Source: Candidatus Omnitrophota bacterium
Lineage (GTDB): Bacteria > Omnitrophota > Gorgyraeia > JAGLLT01
NCBI GenBank assembly: GCA_030632085.1
Contig: DAOVJY010000009.1
Location: 1-46,174, forward strand
DNA: 46,174 nucleotides
Direction of reading: 5' to 3'
The notes beneath the pieces are model-generated. The model was not told the DNA's origin. It was given only the letters and a program-made list of their open reading frames with translations, and did no database searches. Positions 36,099-44,033 of this stretch are shown piece by piece (within the stretch, counting starts at the first letter, position 1; every line of letters begins with the position of its first letter). A program made the translations under genes and the position numbers.

Positions 36099-37031
36099 TT
36101 AAATGCTGACGTAAAAAAGGCTTTTAGCCCTTTTTACATCTTGAGCTATAGCTTTTTGCAGGGCTGGTATATTCTTAAAACGCCGTTCATCTCTGAGCCA
36201 TTTCACAAAACAAATTTTAACTTTTTTGTGCTCAAAGCGTCCTTCAAAATTTAGCAAATGAAGCTCAATGTGTCTTTTTCTTAGCTGATGATTTACCGTA
36301 GGTTTAAAACCAATATTAGCCACCGCGGCATATTTTTTATTTTTAGCCCATGCTGCAACCGCGTAAACACCTTCCGGAATAAGCAGGTTTTCAGATTCAC
36401 TTATGTTTATAGTTGGAAACCCTATCTCTCTGCCTATTTGATTACCTTTAATAACTTGCCCTTCAATAAAATATTCCCGGCTCAGAAGCTTCTTAGCCTG
36501 AGATAGTTTTTTTTGGGCTAACAGTTGCCGTATGTATGTACTGTTTACTATGCGCCCGCCTATTTTCAGCGGTTTAATAACCTTAAGCTTGAAGTCATAT
36601 AGGGATGATAAACGAGTGAGTAATTTACTGTTGCCGAGGGCATTATAACCAAATTTGTAATCCTCACTGATGACCATAGCTGCTAAGTTTAATTTACCTT
36701 TTAAGACTTTCAAAACAAAATCATCGGCTTTTAAGAGAGCAAAGCTGCGAGAAAAATTAATTACCAGGCAATAATCAATCTTAAATTCCCCCATTAAATC
36801 TAAACGCTGCTTAAGGTTGTTTATGTAATAAATTGGTTTTTTTTTCCAAAGCTTTTCAGGATGAGGCTCAAAAGTAATGACTAAACTTTTTAAATTCATC
36901 TTTTTGGCATATCCGGCGAGGTTCTTGAGAACTTTTCTATGGCCTAAGTGCAAACCATCAAAAACACCCAGGGCAATAGCTGTCCCTTCTTTGATTTGCT
37001 TTATAGATGAGATACCGTAAAAAATCTTCAA
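36099..37031 (-). CDS. ribF: Bifunctional riboflavin kinase / FMN adenylyltransferase
   Basis: 310 residues. It converts riboflavin to FMN and FAD. The N-terminal adenylyltransferase domain shows GVFDGLHLGHRKVL (about 22-35) and TFEPHPEKLW; the C-terminal kinase domain shows GREIGFPTINI and the flavin-binding GVYAVAAW. It overlaps truB by 4 bp (ATGA). The last codons lie within a long hairpin that probably ends the transcript. Confidence 0.97.
   Translation of the reverse strand: MKIFYGISSIKQIKEGTAIALGVFDGLHLGHRKVLKNLAGYAKKMNLKSLVITFEPHPEKLWKKKPIYYINNLKQRLDLMGEFKIDYCLVINFSRSFALLKADDFVLKVLKGKLNLAAMVISEDYKFGYNALGNSKLLTRLSSLYDFKLKVIKPLKIGGRIVNSTYIRQLLAQKKLSQAKKLLSREYFIEGQVIKGNQIGREIGFPTINISESENLLIPEGVYAVAAWAKNKKYAAVANIGFKPTVNHQLRKRHIELHLLNFEGRFEHKKVKICFVKWLRDERRFKNIPALQKAIAQDVKRAKSLFYVSI
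36111..36137 (-). terminator. Hairpin at the 3' end of ribF, probable intrinsic terminator
   Basis: The minus strand reads GTAAAAAGGGCT, loop AAA, then AGCCTTTTTTAC. The 12-bp stem is complete with one G-U pair, and the T-run forms part of the 3' arm. It overlaps the last codons of ribF and separates that operon from rpsO. Its symmetry means a plus-strand role is also possible. Confidence 0.6.
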
Positions 37032-37705
37032 AGCTCTATAATCTCCTTTATTAATTCTTCCTTTGTTGTCTCTTTAAGGCGTTCGAGTTTTATAGCTTTT
37101 TTAACGCTAAATGGTTCTGAGCTTAAGCGGTTTAATTGCCAAACGCATCCACCGCACCCAAGTTCTTGCCCTATATCGCGGCATAATGACCTAATATATG
37201 TCCCTTTTGAGCAATTTACCTCCATAATTACAAATGGCAATTCAATTTCTTTTATTTTTATGCTGTAAATTGTAACTATTCTTTCGGGCAAAGAAAACTT
37301 CTTCCCTTCTCTCGCGAGCTGATATAGCTTTTTACCATTGCGTTTAACGGCTGAATACCTGGGAACAGCCTGAAGAATCTCCCCTTCAAAACCTTTTATA
37401 ACATCAGAAATTTTAGTTATAGTTAATTTATCAAAAGCGTGAGTTGCTATCACCTCACCCTCTCCGTCATCGGTGTCTGTCGCGATACCTAAACGACATT
37501 TTACATGGTAGGTTTTCGCGGCATTTAAAAAAGAGTTTGATTTTTTTGTTGCGCGTCCCAGCAAAAGAATTAAAAGGCCGGTGGCAGCCGGATCAAGGGT
37601 CCCGGCGTGGCCAACTTTTTTTATATTAAATTGTTTTCTAACTAGGCTGACAACATCATGAGACGTTACGCCCCGGGGTTTATCAACGAGCAAAACTCCG
37701 TTCAC
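37028..37705 (-). CDS. truB: tRNA pseudouridine(55) synthase, short form
   Basis: 225 residues. It makes Psi55 in the T-loop of tRNAs. The catalytic Asp38 is in GHAGTLDPAATG; GVLLVDKPRGVTSHDVV, PRYSAVKRNGKKLYQLAREG and CSKGTYIRSLCRDIG are visible. It is shorter than the 290-315-residue enzymes because the C-terminal PUA-type domain is lacking. It overlaps both neighbours by 4 bp. Confidence 0.96.
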   Translation of the reverse strand: MNGVLLVDKPRGVTSHDVVSLVRKQFNIKKVGHAGTLDPAATGLLILLLGRATKKSNSFLNAAKTYHVKCRLGIATDTDDGEGEVIATHAFDKLTITKISDVIKGFEGEILQAVPRYSAVKRNGKKLYQLAREGKKFSLPERIVTIYSIKIKEIELPFVIMEVNCSKGTYIRSLCRDIGQELGCGGCVWQLNRLSSEPFSVKKAIKLERLKETTKEELIKEIIEL

Positions 37706-38664
37706 TTCTTTAAGCCTTTTTTGATTTGAACAAGAATTCGCTTCTCAGCATACTTTAAACTGCCCTTAATAACGCAACCGCTAGCTTGCTTATGCCCTCC
37801 GCCGCCAAAAGCCGCGGCAATCAAATTTACATCCACAGCTTTATCGGACCTTAAGCTAATCTTTGATTTACCTTTAGCTATTTCTCTTATCAAAACAGCG
37901 ACTTTAACCGATTTTACGCTTTTGGGAAAATTTACAAATTCCTCAGTATCTTCCGGGAGCGTTTTTGTTTTTTTAAACATATTTAAACTAACAAGCATGG
38001 TAGCTATTTCGCCATTATTGTAAAGCTTGAGATTTTTAAGAGCTAGGCCCAGTAGCTGCATGCGCTTGAGAGAATAATTTTGATTTATTTTTTTTGAAAC
38101 CTCATGAGCGTTAGCACCCGCGTCAAGAAGATTGCCGGCAACAAGTAAGGAAGCGGAAGTCGTATTGGGATGCCTGAAGAAGCCCGTATCCGTAGCAATG
38201 CCCACATATAAAAGTGTCGCGATTGTTTTATCTATTTTTTGATTCATTTTAAGACATAAATCATATATTATTTCAGCGCAGGATGACGACTTGGAATCTC
38301 TTAGGTTTATAGACTTCTTATGTTTCGGGCCGGGGTGATGATCAATGTAAACTTTAAGTTGATTAGTGATAAGTTCAGAGGCGCGTCCAATCCTGTCTAA
38401 CGAAGGGCAATCAATTATAACAGCAGCATCAAATTTTATATTAGTTTCATCTGTTACAACTTTTATTTTATCTATGCCGGGTAAAAAATCATACATGGCC
38501 GGCGGTTTATCTTCAGAAAAAAGGTAGACGGTCTTTTTGAGCCTTTTTAAGACTTTAGCTAAAGCTAATTGGCATCCCAAAGCGTCTCCGTCGGGGTTAA
38601 TATGCGTAACAATTAAAAAAGAATTATGTTCTTGGAGCGCCTTTGTAACGGCATTTCTACTCAT
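37702..38664 (-). CDS. nrnA: DHH-family phosphoesterase NrnA-like (oligoribonuclease / pAp phosphatase)
   Basis: 320 residues. Family members degrade nano-RNAs and pAp. The DHH domain has THINPDGDALGCQ, VIIDCPS and DHHPGPKH; the DHHA1 domain ends with AAFGGGGHKQASG. The position between rbfA and truB is the usual one in many bacteria. It overlaps rbfA by 8 bp and truB by 4 bp. Confidence 0.93.
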   Translation of the reverse strand: MSRNAVTKALQEHNSFLIVTHINPDGDALGCQLALAKVLKRLKKTVYLFSEDKPPAMYDFLPGIDKIKVVTDETNIKFDAAVIIDCPSLDRIGRASELITNQLKVYIDHHPGPKHKKSINLRDSKSSSCAEIIYDLCLKMNQKIDKTIATLLYVGIATDTGFFRHPNTTSASLLVAGNLLDAGANAHEVSKKINQNYSLKRMQLLGLALKNLKLYNNGEIATMLVSLNMFKKTKTLPEDTEEFVNFPKSVKSVKVAVLIREIAKGKSKISLRSDKAVDVNLIAAAFGGGGHKQASGCVIKGSLKYAEKRILVQIKKGLKK

Positions 38665-39022
38665 CTACATTCTCCTCGCTTGGCTCTGACTTGATTCTAT
38701 CAAACAACTCCTCAATCTTGCGCGCTTCTTCAGCGGTATCATCTTTATAAAAAAATAATTCCGGTGTAAAACGTAAATTAGTTCTTTGTGCTAATAATTT
38801 TTTTATAGGTTTAACCGCTTCCTTGAGAATCTTGAGCGCTTTCTTGTCGTCCTCATTACCTATAAAACTCACATACACCTTAGCCTGCTTTAAATCAGGG
38901 CTTGCTTTAACGTTAGTAATGGTTATGAATCCAACTTCAGCGGAATCTATTTCGTGCCTGATAATCCAGCTCAGCTCTTCCTTTAAGAGATTATTCATTC
39001 TGTTTACTCTTAGCTTTGACAT
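38657..39022 (-). CDS. rbfA: Ribosome-binding factor A
   Basis: 121 residues. It binds the 30S subunit during late 16S maturation. RVNRMNNLLKEELSWII, VGFITITNVKASPDLKQAKVYVSF and LRFTPELFFYKDD are the family blocks, with an acidic C-terminal tail. It is normally preceded by nusA-infB; here the gene upstream is the DHH-CBS-nucleotidyltransferase fusion, 4 bp away. Confidence 0.96.
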   Translation of the reverse strand: MSKLRVNRMNNLLKEELSWIIRHEIDSAEVGFITITNVKASPDLKQAKVYVSFIGNEDDKKALKILKEAVKPIKKLLAQRTNLRFTPELFFYKDDTAEEARKIEELFDRIKSEPSEENVDE

Positions 39023-39026
39023 ATTT

Positions 39027-41657
39027 CTATACTTTCCTTTTTCTCATATTCAGAAGCCTGCTAAGTTCGCTTAACTCCTCTATCCTTGTATTTAAGCCCT
39101 TATCCAATTTCAAACAAAGCAATTTATCCAGTATTCCACCATAATCCGGCGATGGCTCTAAACCCAATTTTTTTATATCATTACCATTAATTTTAAGTTT
39201 AACGTCGCGATAATTACAAATAAAATTTTTGATATAAGCCACCGCGGGCCGGCTTCCAATCTTAGCCATTAAAGCCAGTAAAGCTTCCGATGATGAGCCG
39301 CGCAAAACTTTATAAATTTCACTTGGACGCGGCGTCTTCTTCTTTGTAAAATTATTTGAAATTTTTTTCGTGTTTAAATTATACCACTCAATAATCTCCG
39401 TATCCGCGTTAGATAGGACTAGATTAGAAGTAACTTTTTTTATTTCTTTTTTATCGAGTTTATCCAAAAGACAAATGAAGTAAACAAGCCATTTTTTTAT
39501 AGGCTCGTTAGAAACTGTTTGATACCAGTTTATGTATCCGGAAACCTTTCTAATGGTTCTTTTTTCGTTAGCTCCCAGCTTTAACTTGGGATGAATAAAG
39601 CGAAATTCATGGAGCTGCTGCATGCGCGTAATTCCTTTAAGCGGGTTCTTTTCTGAGAGAATAGGAATCAGCTCATCGCGAATGCGCTCTCCGGCAACCC
39701 GTAAAAACATATCCATATCTACAGCTGTTTTTATAAGGTGCTCTGTTTGTGAATCTATTTTAAAATTATATCTTTGTTCAAATTTTACCGCGCGAAAAAT
39801 ACGCGTTGGATCTTCTACGAAACTTAAATTATGCAAAACCCTTATCTTTTTATCTTTGATATCCTTCCGCCCTCCATAAAAATCTATAAGCTTCGCGAAA
39901 TTATCCTTATTTAAACCCATAGCCATCGCGTTAATGGTAAAATCCCTTCTTGATAAATCATTTCTGATGTTGCTAAATTGTACGGTTGGTAAAGCCGCCG
40001 GATATTCATAGAACTCCGTTCTTGAAGTGGCCAAATCAATTTTAAAACCATCTTTCATGATTAAGATGGCTGTGCCAAAACGGGTGTGAGTAATTAAGCT
40101 GCATTTAAGTTTTTTCTTCAGGATTTTCGCGAACTCTATTGCCTGTTCTTCTACGACTAAATCTATATCAAGATTTTTATACCCCAAAATTAAGTCCCTA
40201 ACGAAGCCGCCTACAACGTAGAGCCGATAATCTTCTTTATCGGCAGTCTTAGAGATAGAAAGTAAAAGCTTATAAATTTCATGAGGTAAAACTTTTTTTA
40301 TTCGATTGGATAAATCTCTTACATTAATTTTTACTTGCCCGGCGGATAATTGTTTAGTAACAGTATGCCCTAAATTTTTATGTAAAACTTTTAAGATATC
40401 TCCCCTGGTCACAATGCCGACCAACCGGCCTTTTTTAGTAATAGGTATACGGCCTATATCATTATCAAAGATGGTCTTTTGCAGTTCCAAAAGAGTATCG
40501 TTCTCCTTCAAGGATATTAAATTTCTTGACATATATCCCTTAACTCGGGAATGCCCTAAACCATGATAAACGGCTTTATCCACATCCGTACGCGTTATTA
40601 ACCCCAAGAGTTTTTTATTTTTTAAAATAGGCAGGCCGCCAATATTGAATTTACTCATTAGATCGCGAGCCTCGTTCACCGTTTCTTCATCTTCAATGGT
40701 TTTCACCGGATAACTCATAATATCTTTAGCGGTTGGCTCCGGTTTTAAATTATTCTTTATAAGTTCAATAATTTTTTTCTCCGCCTTATCCATTGAATAA
40801 CCGCGGATCATACTGGAAGACGCGGAGGCATGCCCTCCCCCTCCAAAATACGCCGCGATTTTATGAACATCAATATACGGAATTCTGCTGCGCGCCAGCA
40901 TTTGTATTTTTTTTCCAATTTTTACCAGGACAAAAATAACATTGAAATTTTCGATATCAATCAAGTGATGTGTCAGAATTGCTAAATCCGGAATATAATC
41001 ACTATGTTTTATTGATGCTATGGCAATATTTACGCCGCTAACATCGAAAGTTCTGGTTTGCGCGATAAGTTTAACTAAAAGGCTTAATTCATCTTCGGTT
41101 AATTGCCGGCTAAGATAGTGTGATAAAAGATTTAAATTTAGCCCCTTGCCGTAAAGGTGCGAAACCATATCAATATCTTCCTGAGAAGTTGTCCTAAAAG
41201 TAAGGCAACCGGTATCTTCATATATACCTAAAGCAAAAAGAGTTGCCTCCAGAGGGTTAATTTTTATTTTTTTCTTAATAATTAGTTTCAAAAGAGTTGT
41301 AACTGTAGCGCCAACAGGAAATTTGTATTCCATATCAGCCTTTATATCATCGCCGGTTGGAGGATGGTGGTCAAATATATGAACAATTACTTTTTTATTT
41401 GTTAAAACTTCAGCGGCCTTGCCTATGCGTCTTTTTAAACTGGTATCAACGATAATCAAGCGGCTGACCTTTGAAAAATCAAAATACCTTTCATCTTTCA
41501 GTTTAAAAATATCCTGGTATAATGAGAGAAATTTCCTGACTTGCTTTTCCGGAGTTCTCGGTAAAATCAGTTCCGCTTCGGGATAGAGTTTCTTCGCGGC
41601 TATCAATGACGCTAAAGAATCAAAATCTCCGGAAGTGTGAGTTACAATTAAATCCAT
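39027..41657 (-). CDS. DHH-CBS-poly(A) polymerase/tRNA nucleotidyltransferase fusion
   Basis: 876 residues with three modules. An N-terminal DHH/DHHA1 phosphoesterase (about 1-310: THTSGDFDSLAS, DHHPPTGDD, AAYFGGGGHASASS) is followed by a CBS pair (about 315-430: AKDIMSYPVKTIEDEETV, RDVKGYMS-like second copy). The C-terminal class II nucleotidyltransferase (about 450-876) shows VVGGFVRDLILGYKNLDIDL, SRRDFTINAMAMG and EDPTRIFRAVKFEQRYNF. Proteins of this layout in Aquifex-type bacteria add A or CC to tRNA 3' ends. The DHH part could trim or proofread RNA; that is inference. Here the neighbouring tRNA-Pro encodes its own CCA. A ribosome site AGGAAGG precedes the ATG, and heptad tract C lies directly upstream. 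Confidence 0.92.
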   Translation of the reverse strand: MDLIVTHTSGDFDSLASLIAAKKLYPEAELILPRTPEKQVRKFLSLYQDIFKLKDERYFDFSKVSRLIIVDTSLKRRIGKAAEVLTNKKVIVHIFDHHPPTGDDIKADMEYKFPVGATVTTLLKLIIKKKIKINPLEATLFALGIYEDTGCLTFRTTSQEDIDMVSHLYGKGLNLNLLSHYLSRQLTEDELSLLVKLIAQTRTFDVSGVNIAIASIKHSDYIPDLAILTHHLIDIENFNVIFVLVKIGKKIQMLARSRIPYIDVHKIAAYFGGGGHASASSSMIRGYSMDKAEKKIIELIKNNLKPEPTAKDIMSYPVKTIEDEETVNEARDLMSKFNIGGLPILKNKKLLGLITRTDVDKAVYHGLGHSRVKGYMSRNLISLKENDTLLELQKTIFDNDIGRIPITKKGRLVGIVTRGDILKVLHKNLGHTVTKQLSAGQVKINVRDLSNRIKKVLPHEIYKLLLSISKTADKEDYRLYVVGGFVRDLILGYKNLDIDLVVEEQAIEFAKILKKKLKCSLITHTRFGTAILIMKDGFKIDLATSRTEFYEYPAALPTVQFSNIRNDLSRRDFTINAMAMGLNKDNFAKLIDFYGGRKDIKDKKIRVLHNLSFVEDPTRIFRAVKFEQRYNFKIDSQTEHLIKTAVDMDMFLRVAGERIRDELIPILSEKNPLKGITRMQQLHEFRFIHPKLKLGANEKRTIRKVSGYINWYQTVSNEPIKKWLVYFICLLDKLDKKEIKKVTSNLVLSNADTEIIEWYNLNTKKISNNFTKKKTPRPSEIYKVLRGSSSEALLALMAKIGSRPAVAYIKNFICNYRDVKLKINGNDIKKLGLEPSPDYGGILDKLLCLKLDKGLNTRIEELSELSRLLNMRKRKV

Positions 41658-41667
41658 TTATTCAACC

Positions 41668-41679
41668 TTCCTATCCGCT
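41668..41679. repeat. Direct repeat flanking heptad tract C, left copy
   Basis: TTCCTATCCGCT recurs at 41964-41975. The two copies lie at or inside the ends of tract C. They could be a target-site duplication or the result of slipped pairing. Confidence 0.5.
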
Positions 41680-41916
41680 TTTATTTAGCGGTTAGCGGTT
41701 AGCACATAGCGTATAAAAAACAATAACCAAGACACAAGAGACAATAATCAAATAATAACCAATGACCAAATTCGAATAACCCAAACAGGAACAACTGTTT
41801 GATGATTGATTATTGATTATTGGAAATTGTTTGCCTGTGCCCCATAAGGGTATATCTTGTTTCTTGTAACTTGTATCTTGCCTGTGCCTTATGACTTATA
41901 ACTTTATACTTTTTTC

Positions 41917-41945
41917 GCTCTTCGCTTTTAATTTTTTGTTCTTTT
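41917..41945. repeat. 29-bp module shared by tracts C and D, copy 1
   Basis: The segment begins GCTCTTCGCTTTT and is identical base for base to 45078-45106. In tract C it lies right of the CTTG heptads; in tract D it lies left of them. Confidence 0.75.
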
Positions 41946-41963
41946 ATTTTTGTTTTTTTGCTT

Positions 41964-41975
41964 TTCCTATCCGCT
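41964..41975. repeat. Direct repeat flanking heptad tract C, right copy
   Basis: Identical to 41668-41679 (TTCCTATCCGCT). It runs into the CGCTCTA unit that starts the right-hand heptad block. Confidence 0.5.
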
Positions 41976-42006
41976 CTACGCTATACGCTATACGCTAAAC
42001 GCTATT

Positions 42007-42897
42007 TTACGGCCTTGGATGATATTTTCTATGTATTGATTTTAGTCGTTCTTTATTAATATGTGTATATATCTGTGTCGTGGATATATTCACATGGCCC
42101 AACATTTCCTGAACAATTCTTAAATCAGCACCGCGTTCTAATAAATGTGTCGCGAAAGAATGCCTCAGAGTATGAGGGCTTATATCCCTTTTAATCTTCG
42201 CTAAACGTACATATTTTTTTATCGTTTTCCAAAAGCTTTGCCGGGAAAGTTTCTTGCCCAGGCGCGATATAAAGAGAGCTTCGCTGGGACATGATTTTCT
42301 TATCAGACGCGGCCTAACCTTCATTAAATATCTTTCAATGGCTGTCTGAGCTTTTTTGCCCAGAGGAATAATTCTTTCCTTTTGCCCCTTCCCGCTGCAT
42401 TTAATAAATCCTACATCCATATTTAAATTATCTACAGTTAAATTACTGATTTCAGAAACGCGCATGCCGGTCGCGTATAAAAGCTCCAGAACAGCCTTAT
42501 CTCTAACGCCCCACCGGCTCTTTAGGTTCGGTAAATTTAATATTCGCTCAACTTCACTCAAAGATAACACTTCCGGCAATTTTTGCCACAACTTGGGCGC
42601 TTCTAAAACGCTCGAAATATCTGTTTTAATATACCTTTCAAGCACCAAAAACCTGTAAAATCCCTTTATTGATGCCAAGTAACGTCCGATAGATGACGTA
42701 GATATTCCCGCGTCTTTTTGCCGCATAATAAAACGCGTTATATCATCTCTTGTAGTTAGCTGAATATCACTAATCGCCCTTTTATTCAAAGATTGAAGAT
42801 ACTTATTAAGATCATTTCGATAAGAACACAAAGTGTTATCAGAAAGACCGCGCTCCACGGAAAGGTAATTTAGGAATTCTTCTATTAATCTTTTCAT
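42007..42897 (-). CDS. xerD: Site-specific tyrosine recombinase XerD/XerC
   Basis: 296 residues, the standard size for a chromosome-dimer resolvase that cuts at dif with its partner and is switched on by FtsK. All catalytic residues are present: Arg146 (YATGMRVSEIS), Lys170 region (GKGQKERIIPLG), His242 and Arg245 (SPHTLRHSFATHLL), His268 (LGHVNISTTQ) and Tyr277 (IYTHI). The N-terminal SAM-like core-binding domain is complete. It overlaps the MBL hydrolase gene by 4 bp and is the last gene of its operon; heptad tract C starts at its stop codon. Whether it is XerC or XerD, or an integron-like relative, cannot be settled here; no dif site was found in the window. Confidence 0.93.
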   Translation of the reverse strand: MKRLIEEFLNYLSVERGLSDNTLCSYRNDLNKYLQSLNKRAISDIQLTTRDDITRFIMRQKDAGISTSSIGRYLASIKGFYRFLVLERYIKTDISSVLEAPKLWQKLPEVLSLSEVERILNLPNLKSRWGVRDKAVLELLYATGMRVSEISNLTVDNLNMDVGFIKCSGKGQKERIIPLGKKAQTAIERYLMKVRPRLIRKSCPSEALFISRLGKKLSRQSFWKTIKKYVRLAKIKRDISPHTLRHSFATHLLERGADLRIVQEMLGHVNISTTQIYTHINKERLKSIHRKYHPRP

Positions 42898-43538
42898 AGA
42901 AATGGATTATATTGTTTTTCTCTGCCTATAGTTGTTAGCGGCCCGTGACCGGGAAAAACTTTAGTACTATCAGGCAAGGTAAATATTTTCTCTTTTATTG
43001 AACTTATTATTTTATCGTGATTGCCTCTCGGTAAATCACAGCGGCCTACGCTATCGAAAAATAATGTGTCTCCCGAAAAAAGCAAATTTTGAGAATATAA
43101 ACAGATGCTGCCCGGGGTATGTCCCGGCGTATGAATTACCTTAAGATTAGCTCCGTCCAAATTTATAATCTCATCATCCTGTAACATCTTAATATTTAAA
43201 TCACCTTCAGCCATCGAAGTATCGGTATACACCGCTAGATTTAAATTAGTATCTTTTAAATACTCGAAATCTTCGGCATGCAGCATAACCGGCAGATTAA
43301 AATCATGAATTCCTTCAATGTGATCAATATGGCCATGAGTTACAATAATTGCCTTAAGATTAAGATTCCTATCTGAGATAATTTTTTTGATATCGTTCGT
43401 TGGTTTAATAGGGTCTATAATAAATGAATCTTTTGACTCAATATGAGTAATTATATAGCTATTAGTCAATAGCGAACCTTGAACTATTTTAACTATATTA
43501 AACTCGCCTTCAGTGTACTCCTCAAAATCAGTTGGCAT
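42894..43538 (-). CDS. MBL-fold metallo-hydrolase (glyoxalase II-like)
   Basis: 214 residues. The metal-binding motif THGHIDH (His68, His70, Asp72, His73) is complete, with HTPGHTPGSICLY, FSGDTLFFDSVGRCDLPRG and the final FPGHGPLT. The family includes hydroxyacylglutathione hydrolases, sulfur dioxygenases and others of the YcbL type; substrate unknown. It overlaps the lipoprotein gene by 11 bp and xerD by 4 bp. Confidence 0.9.
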   Translation of the reverse strand: MPTDFEEYTEGEFNIVKIVQGSLLTNSYIITHIESKDSFIIDPIKPTNDIKKIISDRNLNLKAIIVTHGHIDHIEGIHDFNLPVMLHAEDFEYLKDTNLNLAVYTDTSMAEGDLNIKMLQDDEIINLDGANLKVIHTPGHTPGSICLYSQNLLFSGDTLFFDSVGRCDLPRGNHDKIISSIKEKIFTLPDSTKVFPGHGPLTTIGREKQYNPFL

Positions 43539-44019
43539 CCGTCTTTATCCAATTATCTTCAATCATCAAGTCAGAATTAAATTCCTTTTTCACTTCTCTT
43601 ACTTGTAACTTCAACTCATCTGCAATCTTATTCTGCCTCGGATTAGATAGTGAAAATGATTTTAGCTCCTTGGTAAAAGATGCCATTTTTTCTATATAAA
43701 GATTTAAATCGCTTGCCTTGGGCTCCTTTAAAAGAACCTGCATTTCTTTAAGGTTATATAAAGCTCTTTGGGCGGAATTATAAGTTTTCTTGTGATTTTC
43801 ACCCATACTCGATATCACTTCGTACACCCAAATTTCATAGTAAACCCAATGGTTATTATATCTAACATCAGTCGGATAAACATTATTGGTGCTTTGAAAA
43901 ATTTGTTTCTCTTTTTTGCTGTTGTCCGTTTTTCTAATAAATTTATCCTTCATTATCGCGCAACCAAATGAACTCACAGAAAAAGTAACTATTAAAATGA
44001 TATAAATAATTTTACGCAT
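43528..44019 (-). CDS. Putative lipoprotein of unknown function
   Basis: 163 residues from the ATG at 44017-44019. AAGGAG lies six bases before that ATG, while the in-frame ATG two codons earlier directly abuts it, so I prefer the inner one. The N-terminus is a lipoprotein signal: basic MRK, a hydrophobic stretch and the lipobox SSFGC with Cys20 as the likely lipidated residue. The mature part is charged and probably helical (LYNLKEMQVLLKEPK, ELKLQVREVKKEF), which may form a coiled coil. I recognise no family. It sits between a phosphodiesterase and an MBL hydrolase. Confidence 0.8.
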   Translation of the reverse strand: MRKIIYIILIVTFSVSSFGCAIMKDKFIRKTDNSKKEKQIFQSTNNVYPTDVRYNNHWVYYEIWVYEVISSMGENHKKTYNSAQRALYNLKEMQVLLKEPKASDLNLYIEKMASFTKELKSFSLSNPRQNKIADELKLQVREVKKEFNSDLMIEDNWIKTDAN

Positions 44020-44033
44020 ATCCATCTCCTTTA

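Larger units (their letters stand above)
41686..42006. repeat. Heptad tract C: nested inverted heptad arrays
   Basis: This is a 320-bp non-coding stretch with 7-bp periodicity in several blocks. From the left come TAGCGGT-type units (41686-41713), CAAGACA and CAAGAGA (41728-41741), then CAATAAT-type units (41742-). A perfect hairpin CAAACAG/CTGTTTG (41782-41801) lies at the centre. Then the complements follow in reverse order: TGATTAT units (41800-41820), CTTGTTT and CTTGTAA units (41856-41876), and CGCTATA units (41979-42006). The right arm holds extra sequence. The last unit abuts the xerD stop codon (42007-42009). I find no coding frame and no transposase. Confidence 0.8.

Noticed and set aside
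41686-42006. Possible CRISPR array
   Set aside because: Units are 7 bp with no constant repeat and no spacers, and no cas gene is present in the window.
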